Translations under genes and position numbers: made by a program | Notes under the pieces: model-generated | Databases searched by the model: none | Told to the model about the DNA's origin: nothing | Seen by the model: the letters and a program-made list of their open reading frames with translations, nothing else | Shown: piece by piece, positions 21,701 to 27,779 of the stretch | Numbering within the stretch: position 1 is the stretch's first letter | Layout: each line of letters opens with the position of its first letter | Source of the DNA: a virus | Strand: one strand, 5' to 3' | Length of the DNA: 27,779 nucleotides | IMG/VR virus record: IMGVR_UViG_3300029939_000035 | Coordinates: 1-27,779 of that record

Positions 21701-22735
21701 ATCGCCAACCAGCGACAGGTCAACACCGACAACCTCTCGGCCCGGCTGGCGGCGGCTACCGGAGACTCCGCCGACGCCCAAACGATCAAGCTCGATGTGC
21801 AGCACGAGCAGGAGCTTGATCAGGCGCGGACCGACGGCATGACGGATATCGATCAGTTGATCGCCGTTCAGGACAGCGAGAATGCCCAGTTGCAGGCGCA
21901 GATCGCCAACCAGGAGGCGGTCAACGCGATCAATCTGACCGCGCGCCAGGACGCGACCGAGGGAGCAGCCTATCAGCAGAAACTGGCGCAGACCGAGGCG
22001 CAGTTTCAGCAGGAACGGTACGAGGCGGCACAGGACGGCATGACCGATATGGTTGCTCTGGAACAAACTGAACAGGATGAATTGAACAAAATCGCCCAGG
22101 ACGCCTATCTCTCGCTCTATGACTGGATGCAGGATCAGCTGGCCGGAACCGAAACCCCGGCCAATCAATTGAGCCTGTATCAGGCCCAACTGGCAAACGT
22201 CTATGCGGGCCAGTTCACGGGTGCCGACCAATTGTCCGCGATCGAGCAGGCGACCAGTAACGTGCTGAGCGCGGCCAAAACTTACTTCGGGACCGCGACC
22301 ACCGATTATCAAAATTTTGCGACACAGGTCCTGGAGCAGGTCTCGGCCTGGGCGGCACAGAACGGCATCCCGGGTTTCGATGCCGCGGTGCCAGCGCCAG
22401 AAGGGACGCTCGCGGTGCCCGGCTTCGCCAGCGGCGGCACGTTCACGGTCGGGGGGTGGGGTGGCGTCGACAGCACGCTCGTGAAATTTGCGGCGACGCC
22501 AGGCGAACAGGTCACCGTCACCGGTTCCGGGTTGGCCGGTTCCGGCGCCGCCTGGTCAGCGGGCACCGCGGCGCCGTCCTCGAACGACGCGCTGATCCAG
22601 GAAGTGCGCCAGTTGTGTGCGCTGGTGCAGCAGTTGCTCGCGACGACGGCCCTGGGGCTGCAGGCGCAGTTGGACAGCCTGGCGAACGTCAACCAGACGC
22701 TGCGCACCCGCTCGGATCTGCGGAGGGCCGCGTGA
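15725..22735 (+). CDS. Tail tape measure protein with lytic transglycosylase domain
   Basis: 2336 residues. AGGAG (15714-15718) precedes the ATG. Helical N-terminal regions lead to a hydrophobic stretch (about 315-350) and a lambda-type tape measure core (about 350-500). Around 870-990 is an SLT-type domain with catalytic E882 in IKVESRGN, then YGLMQV and LAAYNAGPGP; it would open peptidoglycan during DNA entry. Near 1186-1240 is the lambda C-terminal-like block SFDRIGGAITQAFVQGQGG. Glycine-rich hydrophobic residues 1440-1510 may insert in the inner membrane. Residues 1931-2064 are a tandem 67-residue duplication. The protein sets tail length, so the tail should be very long, several hundred nanometres by the usual length rule. 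Confidence 0.93.
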   Translation: MAGANELTVALRITGDASGLKGATDEATADLAKVRDEAARTETAFAPANGPGILNRQPLDRPSLPDGTDELAKLDRALDGVLSRLDPVYAATKRYTTAVDALNEGLERGLIGEPQWVSAMQGAQAELERAAPSGIAQGGAAADDARFAALARRAAERGARNNAGRPAEAAHPATGIGEEIAETALPSGVLATGVTHAELMPDAAKGAAAARGYGTELLQLDRQIGYVSAATSTWQLGQAKLNDLLAAGAITAAEHAERVAFLRAAYETGASAAEHLGHGTAGVTRELLVLGHEGVAGNFARIPGSLMVLGERFDAVGAAIRAVGVGGVAAGVLLVGALATVTAAALGGAEQIRRLDAAIKASGGAVGLRGSQVDQIATQAAAAGHQSSGTYHDVALAAIGSGQIDSAVLPQLLGVTADYAAGTGQDADKAGHELVADLANPTAAAARLTEQYHLLSAAELEHIERLQRQGDLEGAQMALLDGINRRFKGAADEGLSDFDRVLRKIGDKMRPIGDGMAALGKPTAVEQMIAAQRAKLAQTGTDNIAVGDDAALGDGGGPTLHDYQHLDQLVTWQAERDVEARLKEESAGRQTSINAGLDLSNTLDPDAANQKRLVDQSIAAQHALQAFKDEYPDLGPHNLGTDGIAYGLADQFARLARSAEAALLQVRNYRTQLQQLQQQHTDIEALAGVPAGQQRQLAETHQSALRQYQADPDGVADADQARDNAAAGMATAARDGAAETERGTQAMLRLAEATRGGAAAAREAALANQIEAETAKALPGLQRQIAGALIARDAAERKLGEAQAIAGAEEQQLAGAMALYGVTGQAADLERLVGLEQRRAEALAHSNQQLDATVARLGAVQSAAGDATGGVDRLVAAVIKVESRGNNSEVSHAHDGPYYGLMQVGHAAAADVGFGDADLTDPKTNVAAGTAYLQKMVRDQGSTPWGLAAYNAGPGPVGQWRQQGLTVDQIPWAETRDYVRQVTAAMGEQVGTADNLAGAQTRVATALTAHGAALSADAPLTEADRAANAALADVYRTAAGAAGATNQTLRDAELVMAAHKAATDGSRASFEGLLQAMRDGATLKATADLNSQIDALNRETSILQQQVAIRQQLGYGPEGDAAVKARGNAAAAQAAAAGSNDPQGLAAKWLAATNAADDYNKQLQDGEQEYKKHQDALNDIARLGESSFDRIGGAITQAFVQGQGGALGFKTVLKGVFSEIEQDVIKLGVINPIENWMLGSDAKKARPTLNDLVGADGAASSAGGSDGSVSSTSLFAALFGDSSSSSPGLLLAPQSDGTLLVSSGADAGAAANANTPGSGGTVDLSSLTKLLSGSDGSRLSDTLDDAWSGSWLQSLFGGGDAASVPLSSWGVDATPDWSTISVGSDQALATQGALDDVPATDGFGVGSGSAFAPGGLAAGSAFAPATDSGALATAAGSGGFMAGAGPYALGGMAASLLGNAIGGTGGAVLSGAGQGAGMGAALGSVIPGVGTAIGALGGALVGGITGLFGNSTPSVGPNGGTRVAFDGGTGQFVSGLSGGDNGFNPSQTTAEAKQLASALNQLVVGDNLSVDTTALTGMGQQADIQQGGTQGVSGAPAGQTADQVINNMLGAGVFSGSGAVGTSLDYLTGQAANDNPIGLQSLQTALNFAQALQTATDAADTFGSGLSGATDAAKNSADANTQTIKGQLSTAETSGVESQWQSTEQLSLKNQVTSLTDATPTTSLGKSLATLQGQIAGVADNAAAAGVTLDQGQINAQLTSWLQSQITQALGGTGAAASTGTAYVAENAANDSVLTAAGASTGASDQLLQNELTKLLAGMDPAVAAQFAQQQGGAVATAWGNMAQAPSGYTVRRTQATQSLTAVDQGSGSVAAVDQAQTVANLQRQVSQTQELNAATDDYTRSLIEQTQAEENAAATAQQAQQLQQIQNQQQVNTDNLSARAASASGDSADAQTIKLDVQHEQELDQARTDGMTDIDQLIAVQDSENAQLQAQIANQRQVNTDNLSARLAAATGDSADAQTIKLDVQHEQELDQARTDGMTDIDQLIAVQDSENAQLQAQIANQEAVNAINLTARQDATEGAAYQQKLAQTEAQFQQERYEAAQDGMTDMVALEQTEQDELNKIAQDAYLSLYDWMQDQLAGTETPANQLSLYQAQLANVYAGQFTGADQLSAIEQATSNVLSAAKTYFGTATTDYQNFATQVLEQVSAWAAQNGIPGFDAAVPAPEGTLAVPGFASGGTFTVGGWGGVDSTLVKFAATPGEQVTVTGSGLAGSGAAWSAGTAAPSSNDALIQEVRQLCALVQQLLATTALGLQAQLDSLANVNQTLRTRSDLRRAA
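21515..21916 (+). repeat. Two tandem 201-bp copies in the tape measure gene
   Basis: Copy one is 21515-21715 and copy two 21716-21916, codon-aligned, 67 residues each. About 153 bases (21560-21712 against 21761-21913) are identical, including silent positions, so the duplication is recent or kept uniform by gene conversion. A third, diverged copy appears to follow from 21917 (AVNAINLTAR against QVNTDNLSAR, then DGMTDM against DGMTDI). Confidence 0.92.
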
Positions 22736-24789
22736 GCCTCATTCGCCTCGCTGAAATCGGCTGCTATATAGCGGCTCCCAGCGCGTCCCAGGTGGCGATC
22801 GGCGGCGGCAGCGCGTCGTTCGTGCTCGCCAACGACTACCGGTTTCCGGTGGGGACGGCCGTCACCGCGACCGCGCAAACCCTGACCTCGGTTGCCAGCG
22901 CCACCGGGCTGACGGTGCAACTGGGGACCTGCTCGCTGGTGCTGGCCGCCGACACCCCGTTCCCGGTGGGCAGCGGCGTCACCTTGACCGATACCGCCTA
23001 CGGCAGCAACGCGCTGGCGGGTTCGGTAGTGTCCTACTCCGGTCTGACCCTGGTGGTCGCGGTCACCACCATTGCCGGCAGCGGCAATTACACCGCCTGG
23101 AGCGTGAGCGGCAACCTCAATACCCTGTCCGGCCTGGTCACGGCCTACGATCCGTCGAGTTATACCCTGACCGTTGCCGTCACCGGCGCGACCGGGGCGG
23201 GCTCCTACGCTGCCTGGGTGATCGGGGGGGCCGTGACCTGGCTGTTCTGTACGGGGCGTGGGTTCGCCGCTCCGGACGGTCCCGGATTTTACGATCCCGC
23301 CATGATCCTGACCGATGGCGGCGTCGACACTGTCTTCGGGGACCTCAAGACCTTCGGGCTGGTGCAGACCAGCGTCGGCGCGATCAAGGTCGGCAATATC
23401 GACGGGCGCCGCGATCACCTGCGCCGCTACGCCTGGCGCGGCTGGACCGCCCGGGAGTTGCTGGTGGACGAGGCCGGCAGCTATGCCTCGGCGGTGGCGA
23501 TCAGGGCCGGCACCATCGAGCAGCCGGTGGGCTCGGTCTCGGATATCCTGTTTCGCTGGCGCGATTGCTCCGAATTACTGCAAAAGCCGGTGCAGCCGAC
23601 CAAGTACTCCGGCACCAACAATGTCATAACAAACGGGGTGGAAGGGCTTCAGACCGACATTTATGGGCAATACAAGCCGTTTCTTCGGGGCTACGCCTAT
23701 AATTTCAGTCCGATCCTGGTCAATGTCGGGCTCGCCACCTACCAGATCAGTGCCGGCCGGATTGACGGGATCACCGCGGTCTGTGATGGCGGCGTCCCGA
23801 TCGGCGCCGGAGTGGCGCACACCAGCCTCGCGGCGCTGCAGGCGGCGACGGTGGCGACCGGGCGCTACGACTGGTATTTCGGGATCGACGGCAGCTACTT
23901 CCGGCTCGGCAGTCTGCCGGCCCGCGGCGTGACCTGCTCCGCCTATGAAGGGGCGCTCCGTACCACCGCTCAAATCGTATTGCGCATCCTGACCCTGGAC
24001 GCCGGGTTTGCCGCGTCGTCGGTCAGTGCTGCCGACGTGGCCGCTCTCGATGCGGTCGCGCCCTGGGAAAACGGGGTGTGGGTCGACACCGGGGGGGCCA
24101 CGCAACTGGACGCGATCAACGCCGTGTTGCCCGGGGCCGCGGCGTGGCTCGCGACCGACCAAGCCGCGGTCTGGCGGCTGGGGCAGATCTCGGCGCCGGC
24201 CGGCCCGTCGGTGCTGACCCTCAAGCGGGTGGTCACGGCCACTGACACGCTGGCAGCCGGGGAGTACGGCTATATCAGCCTGGATCTGGTCGCCAACACC
24301 GACCCCGGGCGTGGCGTGCCGGCCCAGGAGGTGGTGGTCAGCTACGGCAAAAACTATACGGTTCAGGCGGAAGGCACGCTCGGCGGCGACAAAACGTCGC
24401 CCACCGATCCGGTCGGAGGGTTGGGGGTACGCTATCGGCTGGCCAACCAGTGCCTTGACGCGATCAATGCCGCGACCATTCCGACCGCCCAAAAAATTCA
24501 GTGGCCGGTTGAAAACGACCTGCAATGGGAATGTAATCTTCGCAATACTGCGGACGCGATTGCCCTCGCCAACCACTTGGCGACGATCTACGGGGTGCTG
24601 CGCGACACCTGTCAGATCGAATACAAGCCCGATCAAACCTCGATCGTAGCGGCACGCCTGGGCGCGGTCATCACCGTAGTCTCTCCGCGATTTGGTCTCG
24701 CCGCCGGCAAGTTGATGCTGGTGATCGGGGTCCAGCACACCGACCACCACACGGTGGTGCTCACCGCCTGGGGGGCGACCCCGTCATGA
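22732..24789 (+). CDS. Tail tip/hub protein
   Basis: 685 residues from GTG 22732 (MSLIRLAEIGCYIAAPSASQ), overlapping the tape measure stop codon. Residues about 17-173 contain beta repeats ending in GSGNYTAWSVSG and GAGSYAAWVIGG, a pattern seen in several phage tail proteins. The remainder includes LVQTSVGAIKVGNIDGRRDH, LFRWRDCSELLQKPVQPTKY and YGQYKPFLRGYAYNFSPILV. No enzymatic motif is recognised. Position right after the tape measure indicates a distal tail or baseplate hub component of a siphovirus. It overlaps the next gene by four bases. The subunit role is inferred from order only. Confidence 0.65.
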   Translation: MSLIRLAEIGCYIAAPSASQVAIGGGSASFVLANDYRFPVGTAVTATAQTLTSVASATGLTVQLGTCSLVLAADTPFPVGSGVTLTDTAYGSNALAGSVVSYSGLTLVVAVTTIAGSGNYTAWSVSGNLNTLSGLVTAYDPSSYTLTVAVTGATGAGSYAAWVIGGAVTWLFCTGRGFAAPDGPGFYDPAMILTDGGVDTVFGDLKTFGLVQTSVGAIKVGNIDGRRDHLRRYAWRGWTARELLVDEAGSYASAVAIRAGTIEQPVGSVSDILFRWRDCSELLQKPVQPTKYSGTNNVITNGVEGLQTDIYGQYKPFLRGYAYNFSPILVNVGLATYQISAGRIDGITAVCDGGVPIGAGVAHTSLAALQAATVATGRYDWYFGIDGSYFRLGSLPARGVTCSAYEGALRTTAQIVLRILTLDAGFAASSVSAADVAALDAVAPWENGVWVDTGGATQLDAINAVLPGAAAWLATDQAAVWRLGQISAPAGPSVLTLKRVVTATDTLAAGEYGYISLDLVANTDPGRGVPAQEVVVSYGKNYTVQAEGTLGGDKTSPTDPVGGLGVRYRLANQCLDAINAATIPTAQKIQWPVENDLQWECNLRNTADAIALANHLATIYGVLRDTCQIEYKPDQTSIVAARLGAVITVVSPRFGLAAGKLMLVIGVQHTDHHTVVLTAWGATPS

Positions 24790-25904
24790 CGGCGCCGTCG
24801 AGCAACGCCATTCGCGGACTGCCGCGCTGGACCACCGGAGCGATATGGCACCCGCTCTATGGGTCGTATAACGCGGCGTATCCGTGCGGCAATCTCGCCG
24901 TCGAGCCGTTGGCCCGGGTCTGCCGCAGCGCAGGCGTGGCGCCGTCGTCGACCCGGTATCTGGCGCAGTTCGCGCAGCCCTGCGCGGTGCAGCTGGTCTC
25001 GCTGGTCCGGCACACGATCAGTCTCGCCGGGCAGTATCGGTGCCGCCTATGGTCGGGCGCCGGCGTGCCGGTGACGGCCAATCCGGCCACTGGGCAACTG
25101 GCAGGGGTCCATCGGCGCCAGACCGGCGACGCGGTCGTGGTCTGGGCGGCGGCAGGGTCGCTGCCGGCCGGTCTCTCGGACGGCAGCGTCTATACCGTCC
25201 GTGTGGTGACGCCGTGGGCACTCACCCTGCACGTCTCGCCTGCCGACGCGGTTGCCGGGGTCAACCCGGTGGCGCTCGGGACGGCAGGCTCCGGGACGCT
25301 CTACCTGCTCGGCGCGCTGCTCCAGGACACCGGCTGGGCCTCGGCGTGGCCCCCGGCCTTCGATGTGGGTGCCCTGGCGTGGGAGGACCCGCGGTGGTGG
25401 AGCGGGCAATACAGCAGCGACGACATCGCCGGCTATATCTGGACCTACCCGATCCTGTTCGCCGCTCCGTGGCTGGCGCAGAGCGTCACCGTTGAGGTCT
25501 CGGACCCCACCAACGCCGCCGGGTTCGTGGATATCGGCATGATCGATCTGGCGTCGGCATGGCAACTGACGGTCAACTATTCCTATAAAGGCGCCATTGG
25601 GTTCCGTTTTCGTACCCGGTCGAGCGAGCAGGAAGGGGGCGTGCTGGAGTTCGATCGGCGGGCCGCCCCACGGACATTTTCGGGACAGGTCGAAGCGGCA
25701 CCGGCCACCGACGCCTGTCAGTTAACCTTCCAGGATCTGCGTCAAAACGACATCGATACCCCGGCGATGTGGATACAGGCCCCAAACGATCCCAGGCAGT
25801 GGCTGCGGACCTCATTTCTCGCGCGCAACGTCAGTCCCGGACCGATATCGGCGGTAACCGACAATCAATTCAACTTTGTAATAAATATTGAGGAGGTTAT
25901 TTAG
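24786..25904 (+). CDS. Tail tip-associated structural protein, family not recognised
   Basis: 372 residues from an ATG overlapping the hub stop codon. The N terminus (GLPRWTTGAIWHPLYGSYNA, AYPCGNLAVEPLARVCRS) and C terminus (PAMWIQAPNDPRQWLRTSFL, then DNQFNFVINIEEVI) look like one domain. Residues about 110-180 are an inserted beta module (RRQTGDAVVVWAAAGSLPAG, SDGSVYTVRVV, GTAGSGTLYLLG) of a type common in phage tail and fibre proteins. The protein is rich in tryptophan. It probably joins the tail tip to the fibre encoded next, but no direct evidence of function is visible. Confidence 0.6.
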   Translation: MTAPSSNAIRGLPRWTTGAIWHPLYGSYNAAYPCGNLAVEPLARVCRSAGVAPSSTRYLAQFAQPCAVQLVSLVRHTISLAGQYRCRLWSGAGVPVTANPATGQLAGVHRRQTGDAVVVWAAAGSLPAGLSDGSVYTVRVVTPWALTLHVSPADAVAGVNPVALGTAGSGTLYLLGALLQDTGWASAWPPAFDVGALAWEDPRWWSGQYSSDDIAGYIWTYPILFAAPWLAQSVTVEVSDPTNAAGFVDIGMIDLASAWQLTVNYSYKGAIGFRFRTRSSEQEGGVLEFDRRAAPRTFSGQVEAAPATDACQLTFQDLRQNDIDTPAMWIQAPNDPRQWLRTSFLARNVSPGPISAVTDNQFNFVINIEEVI

Positions 25905-25906
25905 TC

Positions 25907-27505
25907 ATGACCCAGATTTTCGCCAATGGAAACATCTATAATGACGGGATTCTCCCTCCCGGGAATATGGGGGCCGGCGGATTTAGGTCAAATTTATTGC
26001 CGATGTTGTCTGATGTCTTGGCAGAATTGAGCGCGCTGGCGGGCGCCGGGGCCACCTCGACGACGCCTCTGACGCTGCCGGGCGCGCCCCCCTTCGGGCA
26101 GACGATCGTGATCCAGGTCCCGGTACCGTTTGCACTCTATACGTTTGTGCAGGGCACCTCGCGCGCAAACCCGGCCCTCCGGTGGTGGGGCAACGTGACC
26201 GCGGTCACCGCTATCAACGTCACGGTGCAAATTACGGCGACGGCGGGAGCCGGCACCGCGGCGGACTGGGTCGTTGTCGCCGTGGTCAGTCCGTCGGCCC
26301 CGGTGTATTCGGATACCGGAGCCCTGAACGCCTGTGCGGTGACGGTCGCGGCTACGCTGCCCGTTATCCCGTTCGGTTATCAGCTCCGGTTCGTGCCGGC
26401 GTACCCCAACAGCGGCCCCTCGACGCTCAACCTCAACGGCACCGGGGCACTCCCGATCACCCGAGCCGACGGCACGCCGCTGCGGGGCCGTGATCTGGCG
26501 ATGGTCCCCACATTCCTCGTCGCCACCGGGTCTGCGTGGATACTGGTGGCGCCCGCTCCGGCGCCAACCGCCGAGATACAGGCCCAGGCGGCCAACTATG
26601 GGGTGGACACCGGCACCGTCAACGCGCTGGCGGTGACGCTGACCCCGGCACCATCGGCGTTGATCGCAGGGCAAATACCACTCCGGGTCAAGGTGGCCAC
26701 CACCAACACCGGCGCGGCAACCCTGAACGTCAACGGTCTGGGGGCGGTGGCGATCAAACTACAAAACGGGACGCCGATACCGGCCGCTTTGCTGGTCGCG
26801 GGCGGGGTCTACGAACTATGTTATGACGGAGCCGCGTTCCAATTGCTCTCCTACAACTCGCCAATTCACGGCTTCGCCATCCTCACTATCTCGCAGGTTT
26901 TTACTGTCCCGGCCGGGATCACGTCTATCAGAGTGTTGGCAATCGGCGCCGGCGGCGCAGGTGGGACGGGTCAAGGGGGGCCGGGCGGGCCGGGCGGGGG
27001 TGCCGGAAACGTCGCAGTTGTCACGCTGGCCGTCACGCCTGGACAGCAGTTGCAGATCACGATCGGGGCGCCCGCCTACGGGACCGGGGGCACCACCAGC
27101 GTCGGAGCGCTCATAAGTGCGACCGGGGGCACCCAGTCGATGAACTGGAACAGTCCCGGCACCGGTGGCGCGAGCGGCGGCGCCGCTGGAAACGACGTAA
27201 ACACGGCCGCGCTGGCAGGTACCTCCATTCCTACCGCGCAGTTCGCGGTGTTCGTGTGGAGCGCCGTCAGCGCGGGGGCGCCGGGGATCGGCGGAGGCTC
27301 CGGCCCGAGCGCGAACGGCGGTGGGGGGGCCGGCGGGCTGCTGTTATCGGGTGCCACGGCCCCCACGGCGGGATCGGGCGTCAGCGGCGGTGGCTGGTAC
27401 GGGGGCGCCGGCGGCGTCGGGTTTGGCGCAGGTGGCGGCGGCAGCGAAACCAACACGACTACGGCGTCGCTGGGCTGTGCTGGTCTCGTGTATATCGAGT
27501 GGTAG
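25907..27505 (+). CDS. Tail fibre/adhesin with glycine-rich C-terminal domain
   Basis: 532 residues. AGGAGG (25891-25896) lies ten bases before the ATG. The N terminus (MTQIFANGNIYNDGILPPGN) probably attaches to the tail. Two similar modules of about 80 residues follow, near 135-215 (DTGALNACAVTVAATLPVIP, then STLNLNGTGALPI) and 231-312 (DTGTVNALAVTLTPAPSALI, then ATLNVNGLGAVAI). From about 325 the sequence is FTVPAGITSIRVLAIGAGGA followed by long glycine-rich loops to the end, as in glycine-rich receptor-binding domains. It would recognise the host surface. DNA at its start is notably AT-rich compared with neighbours, which may mark exchange of fibre modules. Confidence 0.82.
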   Translation: MTQIFANGNIYNDGILPPGNMGAGGFRSNLLPMLSDVLAELSALAGAGATSTTPLTLPGAPPFGQTIVIQVPVPFALYTFVQGTSRANPALRWWGNVTAVTAINVTVQITATAGAGTAADWVVVAVVSPSAPVYSDTGALNACAVTVAATLPVIPFGYQLRFVPAYPNSGPSTLNLNGTGALPITRADGTPLRGRDLAMVPTFLVATGSAWILVAPAPAPTAEIQAQAANYGVDTGTVNALAVTLTPAPSALIAGQIPLRVKVATTNTGAATLNVNGLGAVAIKLQNGTPIPAALLVAGGVYELCYDGAAFQLLSYNSPIHGFAILTISQVFTVPAGITSIRVLAIGAGGAGGTGQGGPGGPGGGAGNVAVVTLAVTPGQQLQITIGAPAYGTGGTTSVGALISATGGTQSMNWNSPGTGGASGGAAGNDVNTAALAGTSIPTAQFAVFVWSAVSAGAPGIGGGSGPSANGGGGAGGLLLSGATAPTAGSGVSGGGWYGGAGGVGFGAGGGGSETNTTTASLGCAGLVYIEW

Positions 27506-27517
27506 GAGATTTTGAAA

Positions 27518-27779
27518 ATGGCCTATTGGATACGTATTGACGAACACAATCTCGGCGTGTGGGCGGACCTCACGACCGGCGATCCCACCGGACGATTTGC
27601 CCCGACGCTCAACTGGGTGGTGGTCCCGGACGGATTGGCCACCGACGCGCTCGCCCGTCAGAGCGGGCTGTCGGTGGCCGCTGACGGGGTGACGGTGCAG
27701 ATCGCCAACGTGGCCGCCTACGCCGCCGCCGCCGTCGTCGCCATGCAGGTGGCGTTCAACACCGCACTGACCGCCGGCA
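27518..27779 (+). CDS. Fibre-associated protein, N-terminal part (cut by window end)
   Basis: ATG 27518 has TAGGAG (27503-27508) nine bases upstream and opens a frame that runs off the right edge after 87 codons. It starts MAYWIRIDEHNLGVWADLTT and continues RFAPTLNWVVVPDGLATDAL, with an alanine/valine-rich stretch (VAAYAAAAVVAMQVAFNTAL) near the end of the visible part. It follows the fibre gene after 12 bases and is probably a fibre accessory or assembly protein, but no family is recognised from this fragment. Confidence 0.6.
   Translation, partial: MAYWIRIDEHNLGVWADLTTGDPTGRFAPTLNWVVVPDGLATDALARQSGLSVAADGVTVQIANVAAYAAAAVVAMQVAFNTALTAG

Larger units (their letters stand above)
466..27779 (+). 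mobile_element. Mu-like prophage/phage, gemA to tail-fibre part
   Basis: A continuous + strand block of phage genes with Mu-type order: GemA, Mor, endolysin, DUF2730, gp26-like, DUF3486, terminase, DUF935 portal, gpF, protease/scaffold, capsid, DUF1320, gpG. A non-contractile tail module follows. The left limit given is the first + strand gene, not a mapped attachment end; neither end of the element can be seen. No transposase, integrase or repressor gene lies in the window. The continuation at 27779 shows that the element extends to the right. Confidence 0.93.

Noticed and set aside
21515-22095. Repeats in the tape measure as a CRISPR-like array
   Set aside because: The units are 201 bp, contiguous and codon-aligned within one reading frame, with no spacers.

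Overview
The window is the gemA-to-tail-fibre part of a Mu-like (transposable-phage type) prophage or phage in a high-GC, probably alphaproteobacterial, genome. The host class is an inference from base composition and gene style only. Nearly all genes lie on the + strand, and most overlap by 1-4 bases at ATGA, GTGA or TGATG junctions, as in a phage late operon. The head genes follow the Mu plan: GemA, Mor, endolysin, DUF2730, a gp26-like protein, DUF3486, terminase, DUF935 portal, gpF-like head protein, protease/scaffold, decoration protein, capsid, DUF1320 and gpG-like protein. The tail genes do not follow Mu. There is no sheath or contractile baseplate gene. Instead there is a tail tube protein, a frameshifted chaperone pair, a 2336-residue tape measure, two tip proteins and fibre genes. 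The virion is therefore probably a siphovirus of the B3/D3112 general kind.

Left part (1-1633): a minus-strand gene for an exported protein runs off the left edge. A 346-base non-coding stretch follows. It holds a sigma70-like promoter, an intrinsic terminator about 90 bases downstream, a perfect 16-bp inverted repeat, and an 8-base complementarity that could tie the hairpin loop to the ribosome binding site of the first + strand gene. Then come a small unknown gene, a P22_AR_N antirepressor-like gene with a perfect 10-bp-arm palindrome inside it, another small gene and a very strong terminator just before gemA. No transposase A/B or repressor gene is visible, so either the early region lies outside the window or it is missing.

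Middle part (1634-13456): gemA and mor lead into lysis and head genes. The gaps before the endolysin and before the protease/scaffold gene both carry the dyad CGGAA-N3-TTCCG, a candidate site for Mor or another shared regulator. The gpF-like head protein carries a C-terminal extension that looks like a PBECR-type nuclease domain. The protease gene has a strong internal ribosome binding site that would give a separate scaffold protein, as in Mu I/Z.

Right part (13457-27779): tail genes. The two chaperone frames are joined by a textbook G GGA AAC slippery site directly before the stop codon. The tape measure contains a lytic transglycosylase domain and a recent 201-bp in-frame tandem duplication. 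A glycine-rich fibre follows, and a last gene is cut by the right edge. I saw no tRNA, rRNA, CRISPR array or insertion sequence.
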